A DNA stretch of 48,559 nucleotides from Lingula anatina (Eukaryota > Brachiopoda > Lingulata > Lingulida > Lingulidae): contig NW_019776131.1 in NCBI RefSeq assembly GCF_001039355.2, positions 56,926 through 105,484 of the forward strand. The letters are read 5' to 3'. Below are positions 1-12,025 of the stretch, one piece after another. Position numbers and translations under genes: made by a program. The first letter of the stretch is position 1, and every line of letters starts with the position of its first letter. The notes below the pieces were generated by a model that did not search any database, was not told the origin of the DNA, and was given only the letters and a program-made list of their open reading frames with translations.

Positions 1-1354
1 GGGGGGGGGAGGGAAGGGTGAGAAAGCTAAAAAGGTTCAGTTTTGGCCAGAAAAAGTCCACTCTGAATCAAAGTTTGACCCATTGCTCTGAGGAGGCAAC
101 AGTGTCCACTTTTCAGAAAAAGAATTAATTGTCCTTTGAAATACCTGTTTAGTATATAACGGGATTATTTCCACAAAGTTTTATACTTAACTAAATCTCT
201 TATATCTCCCCCCATTAAATCGATGTTGTGTGTGTGTGTGTGTGGGGGGGGGGTTGCAAATTTAAATTTGCAAAGCAGATAAAATTTGAGAATAGTGAGC
301 ATACTAGTAATTTTAAAATGTTCTTGGTTTTACCTTTTGTATTGTATCTATTTTAAACTAGGGTGTCATCTCTGCGTGTGGAGGAGGATCAATAGACAAG
401 CGTTAATGTTAGTGTTGGGAGTGCAGTATGTTGAGCTATTAAACACTAGTGATATATGACACCAATAGTTTTAGCATTTGCCCATTAGATGTGCATGGTA
501 TTTACAGTGATAATATTTCTATTTTTATAGATTTTAAAGAAAAAAAAATTTCATCACTTCTGTTGACTAATTCAATTTTGTGGTGTTAAACTACAGCCAA
601 CATTAATGTCAGAGTTGTGAACCAGCTAGTTCTGTGGACGCGGACACTAAAATCAATTCTCGCTCAACAATTGTATGTAAACTATTTCTTTTAGTTACTG
701 TAGGATGATAAAAAAAGAATTTAAACAACAAGTTGTCTCTTCAAAGCATTTAATTAAGAAACTCAAATTAAATTAAAATATTGACCGGAAAAACCTTTTT
801 GTCTGCATCAGTGCTTATTGATCTGTCTGTGACCTTGACCTTGTAATGACCTTCACATGACACTCCAGTCCCAGGAATTCCAGGATTTTTGTGGTTTTTG
901 TGATTGACATGACTGTTCTGAAAATATATTCTTGGATTTGCCAGTTTTGGAGGTGTGGCTTATGGGACTATCAGGAAGTATTGGAAATCTGCAATGATTC
1001 GGATTTTATGACAAAAGGCAGGATTTTTTTATCATTGGGGGAGTTTATGCATTTTAAATTGGGTGGAGGGGGGGGGGGGTCAGATTAATGAAAAGCAGGG
1101 ATACCACAAGACCAAGTGTTTTCTACTTTGAATTTCCTTTTGTCTTAAAGTTGTCCTACAGCCTATGAATGTAGTAGTTGATTTTTATTACTCAAATTGT
1201 GTCTACAGTTTTTATTTTCAAACTTTTTAAATTCTTCTTTTCTAAATTTAAAACATCAAGTTTTTGCACGCAAAAAAACATATGAGAAAGCATAAACCAG
1301 TGAGATGTATATCTTTCTCCAGACCTTTGAATATTTTCTTCTGTTTTCTTCCAG
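1..1354 (+). other. Glycogenin upstream intron
   Basis: No coding exon was recognised here. The first ~150 bases hold a diverged copy of the dispersed element seen intact at 1914-2075 (shared TCCACTCTG and TTTTTCAGAAAAAG words). There is a short GT/poly-G tract near 228-253, a run of TGACCT-type half-sites at about 829-855 and poly-G near 1065-1079. Confidence 0.6.
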
Positions 1355-1496
1355 TTGAAGATGAGGCCTTCGTCACCTTGGCAACCAGCGACACGTACGC
1401 CCTGGGCAGTCTGGTGTGGGGGCAGTCTCTACGCAGAGTGGGCACCACGCGGAAGCTCGTGGTGATGATAACTCCTGGTGTTTCACACGGCATACG
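1355..1496 (+). CDS. GYG1: Glycogenin exon, N-terminal UDP-glucose-binding strand
   Basis: The acceptor is TTTTCTTCCAG, ending at 1354; the donor is GTACGT, from 1497. The exon starts with two bases of a split codon and ends with two bases (CG) of an arginine codon completed at 10412. It encodes [20 protein letters not shown] and then a run matching the RRLVVLATPQVS segment of human GYG1. If the split codon is G|TT, the protein could begin Met-Val-Glu-Asp, so the missing first coding exon may be only a few bases long. That last point is inference. Confidence 0.95.
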
Positions 1497-2081
1497 GTAC
1501 GTCCAATGCATGTGTCGGCCTGAAGTCCTGTTCACATCAGGTTTAAATTAGGTCTGGGAAATGGTACATGGGAGAGAATTTGTATATTTGCCAAGGTTCT
1601 CAATGGTGTAATTGTGCAGCACTATGAGGAAAGCATCATGCAATTTTACCTACAACCATGAGATTTGGGACAGTTTATAAGAAGCATGCATGTAATAGAA
1701 GACAGACAGGATCTTGATGTCCATATTTGGGGATGTGTGGGTAGGTGGGTGGGGGTGGGGGGGGGCAAAAATGATCTACAGGTTGTGATAAAAACAAGAC
1801 AGCATCTGTCTGTTTCTGTAGGAAACTCCCCGGCCACAGTGTATTAGCAAGGTCTTTACATTATGTTACCAAATGCTATAGTTGTGGTAGCATCGTAATT
1901 TTATTTATTTCACGCCCGTAGCCAGGGGGGGTTCGGAGGGTTCGAAAGAACCGCCCCTTTTGGTGGGAAAAGGTCCACTCTGGGTAAAATTTGATCTAGG
2001 TTCATGAAGTTTTTATTGAAAAAGGTCCACTTTTTCAGAAAAAGAACCCCCCTTTTGAAATTGCTGGCTACGGGCCTATAT

Positions 2082-2116
<35 letters not shown>

Positions 2117-4530
2117 TTTTAATTGGCACACATGTTGTGTAAGGACTGCAACCTGTACAATACATGTACATCACAGTATGATTTCTTTCACCAGTCTGGA
2201 AATGAATTTTGTCCTCTATCACTCCGTGATATATATAGATTTTTTCTTGAGGAGTTGTATTAAGAAAGTCCCAGGGCACCCATCCATAGGTTCAAAGATT
2301 ACTGGAAACTCTACTGCATTAACAGCATGCCTTTGCTGTATCTTGGGCCTGGAGAATACAAGTAGATTTCCATTTATCTTTGATCTTCAGGGTGCAGGTA
2401 CCCTAATTAGTAATTAACCCCTCTGGTCCCAGGGTTGTTAATCAGGTCCAGTATTTTTTGAAGGCCAAGGGTCATTGGACATAGGTCTATTAAGGCTTGT
2501 TGAAAACGGTGCTTGATTAGGAAAGATGAGATCTCCCTACAGTTATACACAAGTCTCTGGAACCTTGCCAGACCTTCAGGATGTTACTGTTACTGTGATT
2601 GATTTTACTGATGTTGTTATGGCTGTAATTGCTGTCTTCAAGTTTTTTTTTTTCAAGTTAATGATGTGAACCAGTCTCCAAGTTTTAGTACAGTACTTGA
2701 CGTTGAATTAAATGTCATTTTAGGTGATGTATCGCCTTCATAAAATATATTGCGAAAAATCAGATATGTGTAATTAATATTCTCACTGTAACAGTGTATA
2801 CATGTCTGAAAAGGGATCATCTAAGCCCAAAATGTGGTGTCCCAGCTTAAAAAGAACTAAGATTTTGCAGGGATTGGAAGAGAATGGGATCAGAAATAAT
2901 TGCAGGCTAACAAGGGCTTTGGGCAATGAATAAAGGCTGATAGAATATGTTTATGGATATTATTTCTGATTTTTTCAAAAGCTCTGTCAAATTGCAGTCT
3001 GTTGGGCAACAGCAGAAATTCACCATGTGTTGCATGTCACTTTTGTGTAACTTTATAAGACAACAATAGTGGTCCATCGAGTTTCAACCCAATCCCTAAA
3101 ATTGTAACCCCAACTCAGATTCAGATAGATTTTCTGATCTTGTATGGCATCTCAGATGATCCTCGTAGTGTCTTAAAAAATTCTAAATTCTGGGAAGAGA
3201 TAGTTGATTATTAAAACTGCAAAATGAAAGTAATAAGAGCGCACTGACACACAAAGTGACATAATTTTCTGATGGTAGTAAGATGTGGTATACAATCATT
3301 CATTCATTCATGGTCTGAGTATGAATCAAAATGAGTTGACTTATCCCGCATGTCTAGACAACTGCTGCTGCTGATATCAGATTGCATGTACTGAGGTACC
3401 TGAAAGGTGTCTTGTGTAATGCCCCTGTACAAAAAGGGGGGGGGGGGGGGCAGTAGAGAGCCTAATTCCCTTTATAGAAGGTGCTAACTGCTTACACTCT
3501 AGCCTTTTTTGTGACATATAAAGACATAAAACTGTAAAATATCATGAACAAAAATGCTGGTAAAATAATGATAATGCAACCAAATTTGATAATTTTGTAA
3601 CCTGTTGTCTAGTATTTTGTTTTCTCGCTTGGGTTCCTTAATTGTCTGTATTGATGTATGCATTGCTTAAATACATAAGGGAAGGATGACAACCATAGAA
3701 TTTGATCTTAACTTTTAGGCCAAAAATTTTGTCTGTTTAAGTTCTGAATAACATACTAGCTGCTATAGCCTGTTTAGAAATTTTAAGTAAGAATTGATCT
3801 GAAACATTAGCCACGTCTTTCTTATTATGTTTAAAAGGGGTAATTTATTTCTTTTTATTAGACAATAAGTGTGTAGACTAAATTTGGTCTAATAGTAAAG
3901 ACGCAATTTTGTGCTTATGGTATTTTGAGACAGACCCCTGGGTATTGCCATAATTGGTGACATTATTTTATGTGACCTATCAGTATGGGTGACATTATTT
4001 CATGCGACAGGCCCCTGGGTAGGGGTGACATTTGCAGCAGGCTCTGGCGGGTGTTATGTAATTTTTATTTTGTGGTTTCAGTAAAGGTCTGGACTAGTTT
4101 GCATTCCAGTGAAAGGGTAAATAGGGGTCATTTGGTCAGTTGAGGTCATTCTTTGCTTGGTATATTGATTTAAGTCTGGAATTAGCTGTGGAGACCGCAT
4201 TTGAGTTAATGTTTGAATGCACGTACATGGTGTGTGTGTGTGTGTATGTGTGTGTGTGTGTGTGTGTGTGTTTATTTAATTTACATGTGTGCATGTGTGT
4301 ATGTATGTTTGTGGTGTATCCATGCATATGCAATGAAGCTGGGGATGGAGATAGGCAATGTCCATAAAGTGCTGATTTGTCCTCTTTTGTCCAAACATGT
4401 GTACCAGTATATGTTTATATACAAATATCTAATTCAATCTTTGGATACTGTGGAATAAGGTTGACTGATAAGTCGCTGTAAGTTATCTTTGCCCTTAGCC
4501 AAGGATTACATGATGAACGGGGAAATCCAC

Positions 4531-4591
<61 letters not shown>

Positions 4592-7500
4592 GAGGGGAGT
4601 GGAGAAACCAGAACCAATCCCTTACCCTTTTATTTCAGTCCAGTCAGCAAAATAAAGGTGTGAAAACCAGAGATAAGCCAGACCCATGTTAGCAGCCTCA
4701 AAATAGCTTCTGCTATGTGTTTCATTATTTCAATGTATCGTCATACTGCCTGTGTGTATTGATTATGCCATTTTTTGCCTGTAAAAATATTTGCTTTGGC
4801 GTTGGTAATGATTTTCCCAAATCACCAGGCTAATGTTCATCAAAGTGAAACCCAAGGCAGGACCAGGTGTTTTATAAGGCACCTTCAAATACCTCAAACC
4901 CACCTCGGCCAGCTCTTGTAAATTAGTATGAAATCTCCCCTGGTTTGATGCGAGGGACCTTTACTTGAACTTCTGAATACTGATGTGGCCTTCAGTTTAC
5001 TCTCAGACTTGAGGAGTGTTTCCTTTCGAGTTAGATGGTTATACTTAGATCTTGCCATTTCAGAAATTTGTTTGATTGATATTTCTTACTATAAAAAGTC
5101 CCTAGGGGAACATCACTTTCTGGAGCCAGAAATTGAATAAAACGATCATATAATTTGCAGTTGATATTCTCCTTAAAACACTCAGCAACCAAATACCAGC
5201 AAAATGATAGCTGATTCAGTAACATTTTGTACATCTGTTCAGTTATTGGCCACCATTTCTGCTTTTTAGACAAGTAGTTTCGTAAGTCTTACAGGCCTAC
5301 CCAACTACCAGACGCGGCACCTACGGATCCTGAATAAACCGGTATATCAGACCACACTACACGTTTTCAAGGTGTGTGTCAGATCGCATTACGGAGTATC
5401 AGCCACTTCAACCATTTTGCCTGGCGCGCGATGTGATAGCGATGATCCTAAGCAGGGTTGGCAAGTAGTGCACCGGATGACAGGAAGGCCTACAAAATTT
5501 GTGATGGGGTATGATACTCCGTAATGCGATCTGACACACACCTTGAAAACGGGTAGTGTGGTCTGATATACCGGTTTATTCAGGATCCGTAGGTGCCACA
5601 TCTGGTAGTTGGGTAGGCCTGTCTTTGCTGGTATTTCAAATTAGTGTTGTTATAGGTTTTAATGCAGACTTGGTGTAACTACAAGCAAATGATTCAAGGA
5701 AGTAGGATGGTATAGTGGAGGGATTAGAGTGGCTCTCTGTGGTTAGAAATTGCAATTACTCCAGATGATATGTTATGACTTAGAGTTAAGCAGTTACAAC
5801 CCATCTGGAAATGCAGCTTTATCATCTCATGGCTGAGAGTAGTGTACTAGTCTTGTACTTATAATGAAAGGTCGAGTGTTCTTCATAAGGTTTAAGAGGA
5901 TTGTGAGGGTTTCTCAGCCTTAATATAGCAGACTTGTTGGACATCTTGTTCCTGTTGTTCAAGTTTTAAAATATCAAGTTGAAGATGTTTTTCTAGTGAT
6001 GTTGTAAAGATAGCATATATGTGTCCTTGCGGTTTATTACTGTAGGTCGAAATGTGCTTGATCTGTGATTACATATGAAAAAAAAAGAATTCCTTTTTTT
6101 CACTATTTTTTATCTGGTCTTGATTTTTTTTTTACCATTATGAAAGTTAAAGCAGTGTGAGAGTAAATAACATGCTTGACACATCAACCCAAGTATATAT
6201 CAATTTACTACTGAAAACATAATCTACAAACTCACTCTCTTTACACCACTTAAAAACCACCTTTTCTTCAGCCCATTGGCTTGGATTTATTTCTCCTCTG
6301 AATGTTTGTAAGAAGAGTCGTTAATTAGGCATTCTCCGCAGACAGATGCTTACAGTGTGGGTAATAAGAAATATCAGGTGTTGCTTTCATTCCTGTCTTT
6401 CTTCGCCCAGACAAAACCACCTACACAGTGAATGATTTATCTTAGAAATAAGATGCCTAAAAACAATTAATTGATTAAAAAAATGAATAAGTGATTTAGG
6501 TTATTTAGCTGGATGGATATTTATAAGGGTCACCTCATAGCATCTCCTCTTATGTGAAGATGTTAGAATGGAAAAAAACATTACTAACATAGTCAGAGAT
6601 TCCAAAGCCTCAGAACTTCAGATCACAAAACATTTCTGTTAGCTTTTAATTAAAACTAGTGCCCCCCCCCCTCCCCACGGTTTCTCAAATGAGCAATTAA
6701 AGGTCTGATCATCTTAATAAATATCCTCCTCACTGCAGACCAGAGAGGAGAAAATATGTGGTATAACAATTAAGATGTTCAGCATTCCTGCTCTGGTAAA
6801 TTTAGCTGGTGACCAGCTGCTCCTATCTTCCAGTATACCTATAGCTTCTTAACCAGGATAGTCGGGAATACCGTGTGGTTATAGCCTGGGTCAGGTGCCC
6901 TGATAATACATGTACAATATGTGATCTGTTCAATGAATTTATAATGATCTTATATAATGCAGTGTGTATAATTCCTGTTTACTGCTGAAGAGGCACAGAA
7001 GAAAGTTGCAGAAGCTACTACATGCACAATACTATGGACTGAAAAACTGCTTCTCAGTGTATTCTTTAATTATCAGGAGTAAAATGCAGAACATGTTATC
7101 TGTGATGTACCCCCCCCCCCCCTCCCATTTTAACCCCACCCCCATCTCCACACCTACTATCTTGTTTTTCAAGATTTATTTCTAAAGCAATATTACAATG
7201 CAGTTCAAAAGACAGATGGAGAAACCAGTATGCCAGCAGTGCAGCAGTATTACCAGTGTATGTAGCAACTGAGTGCACCATACAAGCCACATGCTATTTA
7301 TAGCTGATACCAGCATTTGGTTGTATTCACCTGAACATACCATAATTATAAAAATGTTGGTTGAAAAAAAAACTGAGGTATATGTAACAGTGGTGGAAGA
7401 GTATACCTTTGGATGAATTAGCCAAAGTTGATATATGGCTACAGTCTTGGCAGCAAGAATATCATACAATTTAGATAAAGACCTAAGAAAAAAAAAAAAA

Positions 7501-10500
7501 AAAGCGAAAAGAAAAATAGACTACCCAGCTGTGATTAGGCAACATACTTCAAACAATTAACTATGCTTGATTTCCATGTTTCTGGCCAAGCTGCAGTACA
7601 GAAAAAGTACTGAAGACTTCAAAGTACATGCTAAAACAAGACCACCTTCTTGATCTAAAAGACATGTTTGGACAAAGCCTGAGAATGGAACGGAGCCTTT
7701 GATTTCATCATCAGACACTCATGTATGTGTGGTCAAACTAGATGTGTTCAATCTATTGTTTCTGGTGGTGATAAACAGTTAAATTTACAAGGACTGTGAG
7801 GAAACAGTGTGCAGTCATCCCAAGTGACCAGCAGACCAGCAGTAATTTTAAAAGCCACCATCCATTTTACAGCCAGTTCTTGGGTGTGGGAAGTTTCTCA
7901 TGACTACTGATCTGAATTTTCATGTTTTTAAAAGTTTTCAGTATGCCTCACACACGTGCAGGCACACACAATCACATGCACGCACGCATACAGAGAGAGA
8001 GAGATTGTTCTTTTTGATTATCTGATACAAATCCCGTTTGGATATGTTCTGTTCAGTGGATGATGTGGTATTCTGTATGTTCTAAGGCTTCGTTCACATG
8101 CAATGTCTATTTTCTAAATTCTATTTTCTATTCGCGCTATCTTATGATCACGGTCTGTGCACTGAATATCCCGCCGTGTAATTACTGGCAGCGCGAGCCA
8201 GTTACTTATAGTAACTTATAGTAACTGGCTCGCGCTGCCAGTAATTACGCTGCGGGATATTCAGTGCACAGACCGTGATCATAAGACATACTGCGAATAG
8301 AAAATAGAATTTAGAAAATAGACATTGCATGTGAACGAAGCCTAAGATATATCTTGTCTGAGCGTGCCTCCAGTCTGAGTTCAAGGTGAGAACAGATGTG
8401 TTGGCTTGGATTGATGGATGTCTGAGGAGAGAGAGAGGAAACAGAAAGGTCACTCTGGACTCAAAGGTTACCTCATTGTACACTTCATTGGAGCAAGAAA
8501 AATAATAATTAGATTAAAAAATGTGTAAAAAAAGGTGGATATTTAGATATGAAAATGTGATTTTTTTTTACCCCAGAGGGTTGAAAGTGGATCTTTTAAA
8601 ATTATTGGGTTAAAGACTTACCGGTACCTAAGTATTTGTATTCAAAGTTTAAGTGTGTGTGCTTGCTGGAGTGAGTGTGCATTGTGTCTGAATACAGACT
8701 GTTCACATTTACAGTGTGCTAAATACCAAAGAGAGAGATTGTTTTAGTTGCCAAAGTATATATGTTATAGTTTATTCTCCCCTGGTGAAAGTGGTATAAN
8801 GCGCTGCCAGTAATTACGCCGCGGGATATTCAGTGCACAGACCGTGATCATAAGACATACTGCGAATAGAAAATAGAATTTAGAAAATAGACATTGCATG
8901 TGAACGAAGCCTAAGATATATCTTGTCTGAGCGTGCCTCCAGTCTGAGTTCAAGGTGAGAACAGATGTGTTGGCTTGGATTGATGGATGTCTGAGGAGAG
9001 AGAGAGGAAACAGAAAGGTCACTCTGGACTCAAAGGTTACCTCATTGTACACTTCATTGGAGCAAGAAAAATAATAATTAGATTAAAAAATGTGTAAAAA
9101 AAGGTGGATATTTAGATATGAAAATGTGATTTTTTTTTACCCCAGAGGGTTGAAAGTGGATCTTTTAAAATTATTGGGTTAAAGACTTACCGGTACCTAA
9201 GTATTTGTATTCAAAGTTTAAGTGTGTGTGCTTGCTGGAGTGAGTGTGCATTGTGTCTGAATACAGACTGTTCACATTTACAGTGTGCTAAATACCAAAG
9301 AGAGAGATTGTTTTAGTTGCCAAAGTATATATGTTATAGTTTATTCTCCCCTGGTGAAAGTGGTATAAAAAGAATTTATCAATGAAAGGTCTTTCTGTCT
9401 GGCTGTCTTGCTATCTGTCTGTCTGTCTGTTAGTCTGGCTTGCTGTCTGGCTGGTTGGTGATCTATATATTCCAACCTGTTTAAATAGGCACATCTCTTT
9501 CCTTGCCCATTTATTTAACCCTATCTGGGTTATCAATAAAACACCTACTAGTATAGATAACGTTAAGTCCAAGCTCCCATGCTGATGTGCATGTGTACAG
9601 GTGCAGATGAAGCAACCCTTAACGCCAATATCGTTTCACGATATTACCATGTTCCACTACACCAATATTTCACTGGTGCCCTTCAGGATTAAGAGCAGCA
9701 TACCCAGCCAGTATCACAGACGGACTGCATGATAAAGTGGAACACGAGGCGCGCAATGTCAGACTCGTAGCCAGGAATTTGATTGGGGGGGAGGGAGGGG
9801 AGGGGATGGGAGAGGGGGGGTCCTTAACAGACTTAACCATTTCAGAAGGAAGTAGTCTGGATATATTATGATGTGCATTTTTTTTGTCTGTTTCCTAGAT
9901 GTCCCATTGATGTGAGTTGTATATATATATATTAAAGATGTGTGAATGCAACTTATAAATAATTTTTATAGAATATTATGATTATTAAAAAAATGCCAAT
10001 ATTATTGCACTGAAAAGATAACCCCACCAANAAAAAGAAAAAAAAAATAAAAATTTTTTGAAAACCCCCCCCCCCCCCCCCCCCATTGATCACTAATGAG
10101 GTATGCCCTGTCAAGTTCTGTTAAGAAAAATACAAAAATTTTACCTGGCCACTTTCAATTTTACTGTTATTCGGCATGACATTCAAAGTGAACATGGCAG
10201 ACTGCATTTGTAAGACATGAAATTCCTTTGAATTTATCAGGAAATTAATATATTTGGCTGTTGTATTTACACACATGGCCCCCCCCCCCCCCCATATAAC
10301 ACTATATGCACCTTCTGTGCTTATGATTTCCATATTGTTAAAGATTCACTCTCAACTCCAATTCATACTTATCATTATTATTATTATTTATAATTTTAAC
10401 CTATATTCCAGACAGCAGCTAGGGTCAGTCTTTGACCTGCTAGAGGTAGTGGATGTACTGGACAGCCGGGACACCATTAACCTTGGTCTTCTGGAGCGTC

Positions 10501-10603
10501 CAGACCTCGGAGTCACCTTCACCAAGTTTCATGTCTGGAGGCTGACACAGTTCAAGAAATGTGTGTTCATGGACTCTGATACTATGGTAACTTAGACGAC
10601 TTA

Positions 10604-10665
<62 letters not shown>

Positions 10666-11942
10666 TGTTGCACATTCTTATGTGCAAGGGGGAAGAGACG
10701 TGTTTAGAACCGCATACATTTGTACACATGCACACACATCCACTTTCTTATAGCCGTCTCAATTCGATACTGCAATTAATGCACGTAAATTAAATAAAAA
10801 TTGATCAAAAGCTTAAGCAGGTGCCATATTACAAAACTGGTACAAATACATTAAAAAAGTACTGATTCAGTTTGCAGAGTGGTCATTTTATGTAAATAGA
10901 ATGTGTGATCCTTCAAGTAAAATAATGGCTAACATTTTGTGTTGCAGGTGCTACAAAACATAGATGAACTATTTGAGCGTGAGGAGTTTTCAGCGGCGCC
11001 AGACCCCGGCTGGCCAGACTGCTTTAACTCAGGAGTGTTTGTACTGCAGCCCTCTCTACAGACATACCAGAACTTACTGGCCTTTGCCATGACAGTAGGG
11101 AGTTTTGATGGTGAGTCTCCTCCTCCTCCTCCCTCCCTCCCTCTTTCTCTTTTACTCTGCAACCCCCCCCCCTCCCCCACTCTCTCTCTCTCTCTCTCTC
11201 TCTCCACCGCTCCCCTTTTTCTCTCTCCTTCCCTCCCTTCCTTTCAGGTTCAAAAAATTATACCAGGGATGAGACTGTTGGTGGATTTCTGACGTTTTGG
11301 AGACCAAAAATATCATTGTGAAAGGGGGCACCCTGAACCCCATGCCATATTTTCCAACTTTTTCACCAAATGGCAGTCTCATCCTTGCTAATAGCACATA
11401 GAAGTAATGGTGTTCAGTAACTTGACTTATTTGTAAAATGTAATGGCCTAGTGTGGGATCACAGTTAACACAGCAGTCTGGTAATGTGCCAGTTGGGATT
11501 AACAGTGTGTGTGAAACCAGATTGTGAGGAACCCAGGTATCAGATATCATAATAAGGAGTAGCGTCTAGATGTATAATCAACATGTAAGAGTTCCTCACA
11601 CCCCTTTGCAAAATATCAGACCTGCTGCAAATTCGTTTGGGGCAAATTCGCTGCAATATTGCCATAGCCTGCAATTCCTTGCAAATTTGCAGCAGTATGG
11701 CTGCAAATTAGCAGAAAATTTGGAAGACTGTCTTGGTCCGCCCCTGTAAGATGATATTTCGTAGATTTTACATTTCTTTTATGTACAGTGAATTGCTGTT
11801 TGTTTCAGGTGGAGATCAGGGCTTACTCAATCTATACTTTAAAGACTGGGCGTACACAGATATCCAAAAACATCTTCCCTTTATCTACAATGTTGTATCC
11901 CAGGCATTTTATAGTTACCTGCCTGCGTTGAAACAGTAAGTA

Positions 11943-12025
<83 letters not shown>

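Larger units (their letters stand above)
1497..10411 (+). other. Long glycogenin intron (8.9 kb)
   Basis: This intron contains several mobile-element remnants and simple repeats, listed separately, plus two single-N gaps (8800 and 10031). A degenerate ~60-base repeat lies around 3920-4040 (GGTGACATTATTT words and CCCCTGGGTA twice). Poly-C/G tracts sit near 3437, 6661, 7109, 10065 and 10279. Short open frames here are chance or repeat-derived; I see no gene. Confidence 0.7.

Noticed and set aside
2004-2417. 137-residue + frame
   Set aside because: It starts in a mobile element and crosses the TTTA array (Leu-Phe-Ile-Tyr repeat).
5031-5273. 80-residue - strand frame left of the foldback element
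   Set aside because: No start context, neighbour or family support; probably chance in AT-rich intron DNA.
8202-9052. Two nearly identical ~93-95-residue - strand frames
   Set aside because: They are copies made by the 568-bp duplication around the N and start inside the palindromic element. No protein features.
9601-9775. Possible inverted-repeat element (ATGTTCCAC / GTGGAACAC)
   Set aside because: Only nine bases pair, and no clear ends or target duplication are visible.
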